IMG/VR virus record: IMGVR_UViG_3300033149_004834
Span: 1-24,714 of that record
Length of the DNA stretch: 24,714 nucleotides
Direction: 5' to 3' (one strand)
Source of the DNA: a virus
The position numbers and the translations under genes are program-made. The notes below the pieces were generated by a model that ran no database searches, was not told the DNA's origin, and saw nothing but the letters and a program-made list of their open reading frames with translations. Each line of letters opens with the position of its first letter. Position 1 is the first letter of the stretch. This document shows positions 1 to 5,266 of the stretch, piece after piece.

Positions 1-1
1 T

Positions 2-388
2 TTATACGACGAGATAAATCGGTTTCGACAGTTGATTGAGCTTACATCAGGAGAGGTAAAACTTAACTATGTGCAACTTCATCGAGAGTTGGTGAAGCAA
101 GTGATAGAACTGCAAACGCAGTACGGAGTACGTGTTGTTCCGACGTACAACGTATCGGAACTCGTCAAAGTTGTGTCGTCACTTCGAGAGCAGGGACTGG
201 AGGTCTTCTTAGAGAGTAGGGGGCTTGTCACAGGTCAGTCAGTCTGGACTGTAAACAACTTGTTGATTCGCTCCGGAGAGCTGGTGCGTATCGTTGATGC
301 GAATACTGTAGTGATGCGATATCGAGGGGCTGAGATCACCGTCAAATTGAACGAGTCGATTGTGATGGGAAGAGCAGGAGAAAAATGA
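2..388 (+). CDS. Unidentified phage protein, C-terminal part (5' end outside window)
   Basis: The reading frame is open to the left edge. A TTG at 32 has no ribosome binding site, so the true start probably lies upstream. The visible part is about 128 residues. An amphipathic helical stretch (around ELVKQVIELQTQYGV) is followed by a strand-helix pattern (VRVVPTYNVSELVKVVSSL), which weakly recalls the end of ERCC4-type nuclease domains found near packaging genes in some phages. The last 60 residues look beta-rich (GELVRIVDANTVVMRYRGAE). No catalytic motif is visible, so the ERCC4 comparison is only a guess. The stop overlaps the ATG of the next gene (ATGA), so the genes are translationally coupled. 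Its position upstream of the head protease suggests a packaging or head-module role, but no function can be assigned. Confidence 0.6.
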   Translation, partial: LYDEINRFRQLIELTSGEVKLNYVQLHRELVKQVIELQTQYGVRVVPTYNVSELVKVVSSLREQGLEVFLESRGLVTGQSVWTVNNLLIRSGELVRIVDANTVVMRYRGAEITVKLNESIVMGRAGEK

Positions 389-558
389 AGCTCCCACGAA
401 ACTTCGGAAAGCACAAAACGAGAGTCTGGGCTTTGATTCTCGGATTCGCGCACATCTACGCGTGCATGTGTCTGAGAATTTTCGCAAAGGTTGAGTTTGA
501 ACTCATCACGAAAGCCATGGAGTTAGGAGGTGGTCTAGTCACTTTGGGAAGCGTTTAA
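385..558 (+). CDS. Small membrane protein (57 aa), function unknown
   Basis: The ATG overlaps the preceding stop (ATGA) and is preceded by AGGAG at about 4 nt. The 57-residue product has a basic N-terminus (KLPRNFGKHKTR), then one hydrophobic segment at about residues 14-34 (VWALILGFAHIYACMCLRIF), then a short amphipathic tail. This is a one-pass membrane protein topology. Together with the two following genes it forms a run of three membrane-associated small proteins. A holin or other lysis accessory role is possible but not shown. It is supported mainly by its coupling, ribosome binding site and hydrophobic core. Confidence 0.6.
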   Translation: MKLPRNFGKHKTRVWALILGFAHIYACMCLRIFAKVEFELITKAMELGGGLVTLGSV

Positions 559-611
559 GCGGCGGGGCAAAAGTAGATGATGGGACAGAGCTTGATGTGT
601 AGGAGGATTGA

Positions 612-1007
612 GTGCTTCAGATAAGCAAAGAAGTTGCGTACGTTTTAGGAGGGGGGATAGCGCTCGTAATTTTGGAGCGGGTTTTTGCGTTCATCAGATG
701 GCTGTGGAAGACGACACGTGCGGGAAATCCGACGAATCTCTCAGATAGAGAGCTGATGGAACGCATCTTAACAAAGGTTGACGGTGTGTGCGATAACGTC
801 GGACAGGTGCAGGTTGAGATGGGGGTCGTAAAGACAGAACTCAGCTATTTTGCCCGCAATCAAAAGAAGCAATGGAAAAAGCTCGATGACGCGGCTGCGA
901 AGTTGAGTGATGTAAGCGAAACGATCGGCAAGCAGATTCTGAAATGCGACAAACGGTTCTCTCTGTTGGAAAGAGCAGTCACGCCAAGAACTAAGAGGGA
1001 GAAATGA
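612..1007 (+). CDS. Membrane-anchored helical protein (131 aa), holin-like by topology only
   Basis: Starts at GTG with a strong AGGAGGA ribosome binding site at 601-607. Residues about 8-31 form one hydrophobic segment (VAYVLGGGIALVILERVFAFIRWLW), followed by about 95 mostly helical residues with heptad-like spacing and two widely separated Cys. The predicted topology is a single N-terminal anchor with a coiled-coil domain on one side of the membrane. No catalytic motif is visible. It overlaps the next gene by 4 nt (ATGA), so the two are probably made together and may interact through their coiled coils. The pair resembles membrane/lysis partners of phages in architecture, but no family was recognised. 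Confidence 0.7.
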   Translation: MLQISKEVAYVLGGGIALVILERVFAFIRWLWKTTRAGNPTNLSDRELMERILTKVDGVCDNVGQVQVEMGVVKTELSYFARNQKKQWKKLDDAAAKLSDVSETIGKQILKCDKRFSLLERAVTPRTKREK

Positions 1008-1708
1008 ACAAGAGTGTTGTACGTTCGCTCTTTGAGATTGTCGTACTGGCTGTCGTCATAGTCGTATTCTTGTGGGTTGTGAACTCAAGAGACAGTAAGC
1101 TGGAGCAGATGGAGAAGGCTTACGAGCAGCAAGTTGAAGCGTATGACAAGCTTGAGAAAGAGCGCGCGAAGGAGCTTGAAAACTACAAAGCTATGCTCGA
1201 GGAGGAGCGACAAAAAAGAGAAGAAGTCGAGAAGCGCATACAACAGAAAGAGAAAGAGAAGGTAGAGATAGTACGCACGTATGAGGAGAGGCTCGAAGAG
1301 CTGTCTGTTGCTCCGCCTAATGAGCTTGTTGCTTCACTCGTTACGTTTATAGGCGCAGAGTGGCAGTATTTGAACAACGGCTATTTTCGTACTACACGCA
1401 AAGGAGCGGAGTTGACATTGCACATTTTTCATGAGAAAGTGAAGTTCGAGGACTTGTATGAGAAGCAACTTACGATTACAATGGATTTTAGAAAGCAGAT
1501 CGAGTCGTACGAAGTAAGTGAAGGACAGTGGCGAGAGAAAGAGAAGATTTGGGTTGCGCGATACAATGACGCTATGAGGCTAAGAGAAGTGAGCGAGGAA
1601 CTCTTTTCAGAGTGCAAGAAGCATAAGAAGTCGGCTTTTTGGAGAGGTCTCGGTGTGGGAGTCGGAGTTGTGACAGCGGTCTTTGCTACCGCGTCATTAG
1701 TCAAGTAA
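1004..1708 (+). CDS. Two-segment membrane protein with long coiled coil (234 aa)
   Basis: The ATG overlaps the previous stop. Residues about 9-27 are strongly hydrophobic (FEIVVLAVVIVVFLWVV). Residues about 30-105 are a very charged coiled coil rich in Glu, Lys and Gln. A mixed domain with aromatic and beta character follows at about 110-165, then another helical stretch, and a C-terminal hydrophobic, Gly-rich segment at about 212-232 (GLGVGVGVVTAVFATASLV). The N-terminal anchor plus periplasm-length coiled coil recalls i-spanins (Rz), but Rz proteins do not normally end in a second membrane segment and are shorter. A role in lysis, membrane tethering or scaffolding remains open. The position between an unknown gene and the head protease is unusual for lysis genes. 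Confidence 0.7.
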   Translation: MNKSVVRSLFEIVVLAVVIVVFLWVVNSRDSKLEQMEKAYEQQVEAYDKLEKERAKELENYKAMLEEERQKREEVEKRIQQKEKEKVEIVRTYEERLEELSVAPPNELVASLVTFIGAEWQYLNNGYFRTTRKGAELTLHIFHEKVKFEDLYEKQLTITMDFRKQIESYEVSEGQWREKEKIWVARYNDAMRLREVSEELFSECKKHKKSAFWRGLGVGVGVVTAVFATASLVK

Positions 1709-1720
1709 GTAGGAGGACAA

Positions 1721-3064
1721 ATGACGAAAGCAAAAGAGAGTGACGCGCTTCAAGAGCTTTGCGAAGTCTCCTGGGAGCCGTTTGAAGTCAAAGAAGAGTT
1801 CGATGAGAAGAGTGGAAAGACGCGTATGCGTGTTGAAGGTGTCATACAGCACGCAGACATCATCAATCAGAACAACAGAATCTATCCGAAGAGTGTGATG
1901 GTGAAAGCTGTCAAAGAGCTTCGGCCCAAGATCGAAGCTGGTCAAGTGTTCGGCGAACTCGATCATCCGACCTTCTACGCGAGCTTGAAGGACACTTCCC
2001 ACCTCGTTACAAAAGTGTGGTGGGACGAAAACAATGACAAAGTTCTGCGGGGCGAAATGCTTATTCTGGACACAAAGAACGGGCAGATTCTTCAGGAAAT
2101 ACTGAGAGCAGGAGGTCGCCCCGGGTTTTCATCTCGTGGAAGAGGCGAACTTGCTAAGAAGAAGGTGAAGGGTGGTGGTGAGGTTTATGTAGTAAAGCCG
2201 GGTTTTAGGTTTTCAAGTTTTGATTTTGTAATCGATCCGTCAGTGAAGTCGGCTCAAATCACTAAGATAATTGAGCAGAATCTTCTCAACAGAACTGATT
2301 CTGAGGAGGAGAGTCACTGCAAAGACGAGTGGTATGAAGACTGCTTCGTTGACGAAACTCCGAAGGAGGAAAAAAGCATGACCAAAAAGAAAGAAGAAGA
2401 AGAGAAGAAAGAACAGACGAGCGCATCTGAGGAGACAGACGACAAAAAGAAGGAAGAGACTGAAACTGAAGTTGAAAAGGGGAAAGAGAAGAAAAAAGAA
2501 GGCGAACAGGAGGTCGATAAGCTGAAGGCTGAAGTTGAGAAGCTGCGGAAAGAAAAAGCTGATCTCGAATCTCAGATCGCAACGAAGGATGAGCAGATCG
2601 AAAAGCAGTTGAGCGCCTTGTCTGGGGTTGTGGCAGAAGTCGAAAAGATGTCTTCGATCTTGCGGGATGCTGGCTTCATGAAAGCACCCGAAGAGAAGAA
2701 GGAAGAGGAAAAAGAAGAGGAGGAGACCAAACTGGCTGATCTTGAAGCCAAGGTTGAGAATCTTGAGACTGAGCTGAGCGCTACCAAAGAGGAACTCCGC
2801 AAGAAAGAAGTCGAGGCGCACATTGCTAAAGTTCTCGAAGGAGAAGCTTTTGCGGTCGTCTTGAAGGAACGACTGAAAGACTGCAAGACAGTTGAAGAGG
2901 TCGACGCCAGACTCGAGACAGATAGAGCGCTGGTCAAACAAATTCTGACTGAGGGTGAGGTGTTGGCTGCTGGCAAAGGCAGGGTTGTGGTAAAGGGTGA
3001 AAGCAAAATCAAGAAAGATGCCAAAAGGATAGCTGGCATTAGAGAGAAGAAGGAGGAGAAATAA
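1721..3064 (+). CDS. Prohead protease (T4 gp21 type) fused to scaffold
   Basis: Ribosome binding site AGGAGG at 1711-1716 precedes the ATG. Residues about 35-200 match the T4 gp21 (MEROPS S80) prohead core protease: an NNRIYP motif (51-56), GELDHP (78-83, with candidate catalytic His82), a WW pair (100-101), and GFSSRGRGEL (135-144, with candidate nucleophile Ser137 or Ser138). T4 gp21 has the corresponding NKRLYP, GELNHP and VSSRG elements. From about residue 195 the protein becomes a very Glu/Lys-rich coiled coil up to residue 447, typical of a phage scaffold; in T4 the scaffold is a separate protein, gp22. It probably assembles inside the prohead and later cleaves scaffold and capsid N-termini. 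Its stop shares one base with the capsid ATG. An in-frame internal start is listed separately. Confidence 0.88.
   Translation: MTKAKESDALQELCEVSWEPFEVKEEFDEKSGKTRMRVEGVIQHADIINQNNRIYPKSVMVKAVKELRPKIEAGQVFGELDHPTFYASLKDTSHLVTKVWWDENNDKVLRGEMLILDTKNGQILQEILRAGGRPGFSSRGRGELAKKKVKGGGEVYVVKPGFRFSSFDFVIDPSVKSAQITKIIEQNLLNRTDSEEESHCKDEWYEDCFVDETPKEEKSMTKKKEEEEKKEQTSASEETDDKKKEETETEVEKGKEKKKEGEQEVDKLKAEVEKLRKEKADLESQIATKDEQIEKQLSALSGVVAEVEKMSSILRDAGFMKAPEEKKEEEKEEEETKLADLEAKVENLETELSATKEELRKKEVEAHIAKVLEGEAFAVVLKERLKDCKTVEEVDARLETDRALVKQILTEGEVLAAGKGRVVVKGESKIKKDAKRIAGIREKKEEK
2363..2380 (+). promoter_or_regulatory. Internal ribosome binding site and start for nested scaffold
   Basis: AAGGAGG followed by an 8-nt A-rich spacer and ATG, located within the protease-scaffold gene exactly at the border between the protease domain and the charged coiled coil. 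The A-rich spacer should be unstructured. Codon choice at this place (ACTCCGAAGGAGGAAAAAAGC) could be coincidental because Lys/Glu-rich coding sequence easily creates GGAGG. The position at the domain border is what makes it credible. Confidence 0.65.
2378..3064 (+). CDS. Internal in-frame product: capsid assembly scaffold (228 aa)
   Basis: ATG 2378 is codon 220 of the protease-scaffold gene. It is preceded by AAGGAGG at 2363-2369, 8 nt before the ATG, as good as the ribosome binding sites of the stand-alone genes around it. Translation from here gives 228 residues that are almost entirely charged coiled coil (repeated EEEKKE, then heptad-rich helices) without the protease domain. The arrangement is the same as the phage lambda C/Nu3 pair, where a scaffold is made from an internal start in the protease gene. 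Extra scaffold relative to protease would be expected for a prohead core. The internal ribosome binding site is seen directly; its use is inferred. Confidence 0.7.
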   Translation: MTKKKEEEEKKEQTSASEETDDKKKEETETEVEKGKEKKKEGEQEVDKLKAEVEKLRKEKADLESQIATKDEQIEKQLSALSGVVAEVEKMSSILRDAGFMKAPEEKKEEEKEEEETKLADLEAKVENLETELSATKEELRKKEVEAHIAKVLEGEAFAVVLKERLKDCKTVEEVDARLETDRALVKQILTEGEVLAAGKGRVVVKGESKIKKDAKRIAGIREKKEEK

Positions 3065-4188
3065 TGACCTACGACAAATCAATCAGCGAAGTTTTGGAAG
3101 AGCAGTACGAAGCGCTGACTGAAGACCTCGATCGAGAGGCACGCGAAGAGCCGTTCACCCAGGAGTGGGTTATCGACCGCGCTTTGCAGAACGAGAAGCT
3201 ATACCTGTCTGAGCTCGCTGAAGACACCATCAAGAAGGCAGACTTCGCCGTATTCACGACAGTTGCCCTTCCTCTTGTTCGGAAAATCTTCAGTCGTCTC
3301 ATCGCGATGGACCTCGTTTCGGTGCAGCCTATTTCGCAGCCGACAGCAAAAGTCTTCTGGCTCGATTTCACCTGGGGGACGACTGCAGCCGGTGTCACAA
3401 AAGGCGATAGCGTCTACGACTCCAAACCTACAGCTTACGCAGCGAGGACAACGGAAGGCACCACTCCACGTGATCTGCAGATGAAGCTGACCTCCACCAG
3501 CGTAGAAGCCATTGAGCGAGCTCTCAAAGCTTCGTGGAGCATTGAGTCGCAGCAAGACCTCAAAGCTTACCACGGCTTGAGCATCGAGTCTGAAATTCTC
3601 GCAATTCTTCAAGAAGAGATCGTGAGGGAGATCGACGGTCTGATTCTCGCACAGCTTCTAAGTTGCGCCTCAGCCGGAAACGTCAACTGGGATTGCAACG
3701 CTCCGTCGGACGACAAATCCACCCTCGAAAAGACAGCCTACAAGAAGACGTTGTACGAAGCTATTGTTGACGCCTCGAACCTCATCTACAAAAAGAGGTA
3801 TCGCTACGCTACGTGGATTGTGGGGCATCCTGACGCAATCGTGAGGCTGGAAAAGCTCGAGGAGTTCAAAATTACGCCTTCGGGCACCGCCGGCCCCGCC
3901 GCAGATCAGTTTACGGTCGGAAGACACCTCATTGGGACTCTCGCTGATCGCTACAAGGTGTACAAAGACCCGTTCTGGCCCGACAGCACGAAGCTCCTGT
4001 TGGGATACAAAGGGGCAACTTGGTCAGACACAGTTGGCTATTACGCTCCCTACATCCCTCTGTACACAACTCCAATTCTTGTTGACCCGGACGATTTCAC
4101 GCCGAGGAGAGGGCTGTTGAGCAGATTTGCGTACGGCTGCTTGATCTCAGACGGTATGGCTACCGTCACACTGCAGAACGCGAGCTAA
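3064..4188 (+). CDS. Major capsid protein, T4 gp23 family (HK97 fold)
   Basis: AGGAGG about 7 nt upstream of the ATG; 1-nt overlap with the protease gene. The 374-residue product contains the gp23-family signature LPLVRKIFSRLIAMDLVSVQ followed by PISQPTAKVF (residues about 69-98), which corresponds to the T4 stretch MVRRAIPNLIAFDICGVQPMNSPTG. It is shorter than T4 gp23 (521 aa). The N-terminal 50-60 residues are helical and acidic, as in a delta or pro-region. L-x-E sites at residues 48-50 and 51-53, shortly before the conserved core, fit the L/I-x-E preference of gp21-type proteases and are candidate maturation sites (inference). Synonymous codons are unusually C-ending (TTC, ATC, CTC, AAC) relative to neighbours, as expected for the most abundant virion protein. 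Confidence 0.92.
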   Translation: MTYDKSISEVLEEQYEALTEDLDREAREEPFTQEWVIDRALQNEKLYLSELAEDTIKKADFAVFTTVALPLVRKIFSRLIAMDLVSVQPISQPTAKVFWLDFTWGTTAAGVTKGDSVYDSKPTAYAARTTEGTTPRDLQMKLTSTSVEAIERALKASWSIESQQDLKAYHGLSIESEILAILQEEIVREIDGLILAQLLSCASAGNVNWDCNAPSDDKSTLEKTAYKKTLYEAIVDASNLIYKKRYRYATWIVGHPDAIVRLEKLEEFKITPSGTAGPAADQFTVGRHLIGTLADRYKVYKDPFWPDSTKLLLGYKGATWSDTVGYYAPYIPLYTTPILVDPDDFTPRRGLLSRFAYGCLISDGMATVTLQNAS

Positions 4189-4224
4189 AGCGACCACGCC
4201 TTCTAGTCACAGATAGAGCGCGAA

Positions 4225-4257
4225 GGAGGGGTGGGCAGCAAGAGCGTCCACCCCTCT
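4225..4257 (+). terminator. GC-rich hairpin after the capsid gene (terminator-like, no T tract)
   Basis: The 103-nt gap after the capsid stop contains a 9-bp perfect stem GAGGGGTGG (4226-4234) / CCACCCCTC (4248-4256), extendable by a G-T pair, with a 13-nt loop. No run of T follows (CTACTCCGC), so it is not a standard intrinsic terminator. It may act as a partial terminator, a 3'-end stabiliser for the capsid mRNA or a processing site. It sits exactly between the capsid gene and the glycan cassette, so it could set different expression levels for the two. Confidence 0.45.
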
Positions 4258-4291
4258 ACTCCGCTCGGGTATTGGTATGAGGTGAAAAACA

Positions 4292-5266
4292 ATGGGTGTG
4301 TACTACCAAGGGTCGAACGTGGCTCAGCTTTTCTACACTTCTGAGAGGGAAGTTGTTACGATTTACCCGCGATTTCTGGTAGATGACGCTGACTTTAGCA
4401 TATCAGCTCTCACAAAGGTTGAAGACGTTTTCAGATTTTTGGACGAGAGCAAGTGTAAACGGCTTGTCGTTGCAAGACACTACGCACTTGGCGACTTGTT
4501 GCTTTTGATTCCTGTGCTTCGACTTCTCAAAACGAAGCTTTACTACCCACATATCACACTTGTTACGCATCCACGCTTTGTGGAACACTACATACTCAAA
4601 ACACTCGGCAAAGGGGTCTATGATGCTTTCGCGACTGATGACGCCTTGGCACGGAATCAAGTTAAGTACGACGTTGGTGTGCATCTATCTGGTGTGCTGG
4701 AACGTGACCACACACAAGAGCCGTACCAGACAACTCATCGAGTACAGATTTTCCTCGACTGGTTTGGGCTCGACGAGAGTGTAAGTTGGGAGACAGAGCT
4801 TTCATGGAAGAAAAGTGACTACGTTGTACTGCAGACTGGAGGAAGCCATAGACACAAAGAGTTGCCAATTGAAACACGTGAGCACCTCGTGAAGAGACTG
4901 CAGAAGGAGAAGCTGAAGGTGAGGTGTGTGGGCAATGGACATTGGGTAAGCGATGAGAAGTTTCTCAATCTGATCGGTTCGGCGAGATGTCTTATCACTA
5001 TGGACAGTGCTCCTTTGTGGATTTCACACTTTACAAAGACGCCGACGGTGCTCATACTCGGCCCTACTCGACACACTGAACGACTGACGATGCATCCACT
5101 CTACAGTAAGGGCAAAGCCACTTTCGTTGCGTTGAACGAGGAGATTGGATGTGAGAGTTGTTTCGAACGTATCGGGAAGTGCGGAGGAAGGATTGACTGC
5201 TTCAATGTTGATAAGGGACTCGTCGTGCGGCGAGTTTTGGACGCAGTAAGGAGAGTGACAGCATGA
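4292..5266 (+). CDS. Glycosyltransferase family 9 (heptosyltransferase-like)
   Basis: GAGGTG ribosome binding site 9 nt upstream. The GT-B fold of GT9 is visible: the N-terminal ALGDLLLLIPVLRLLK (G67-D68, donor/acceptor loop typical of GT9), and the C-terminal donor-site motif MDSAPLWISHFTKTPTVLIL (237-256) followed by GPT. A Cys cluster follows at C287-x2-C290-x6-C297-x5-C303, as often found at the end of GT9 proteins. GT9 enzymes add heptose or other sugars to lipopolysaccharide cores; the sugar and acceptor here are unknown. Residues 7-28 carry the motif (VAQLFY ... V-x-I-x-P) shared with the next protein and with the small protein at 13270. It is the first gene of the glycan cassette; its stop overlaps the next start by 4 nt. 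Confidence 0.85.
   Translation: MGVYYQGSNVAQLFYTSEREVVTIYPRFLVDDADFSISALTKVEDVFRFLDESKCKRLVVARHYALGDLLLLIPVLRLLKTKLYYPHITLVTHPRFVEHYILKTLGKGVYDAFATDDALARNQVKYDVGVHLSGVLERDHTQEPYQTTHRVQIFLDWFGLDESVSWETELSWKKSDYVVLQTGGSHRHKELPIETREHLVKRLQKEKLKVRCVGNGHWVSDEKFLNLIGSARCLITMDSAPLWISHFTKTPTVLILGPTRHTERLTMHPLYSKGKATFVALNEEIGCESCFERIGKCGGRIDCFNVDKGLVVRRVLDAVRRVTA

Noticed and set aside
2240-3082. Long minus-strand open frame of 280 codons opposite the scaffold
   Set aside because: It mirrors the Glu/Lys-rich coding strand and gives a Leu/Phe-rich low-complexity protein. No ribosome binding site or recognisable domain, and all other genes are on the + strand.
2918-4221. 13-nt direct repeat ACAGATAGAGCGC at 2918-2930 and 4209-4221
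   Set aside because: One copy is inside the scaffold gene and one after the capsid gene, with no flanking similarity. A similar word recurs at 15064; likely chance with shared codon habits rather than an attachment site.
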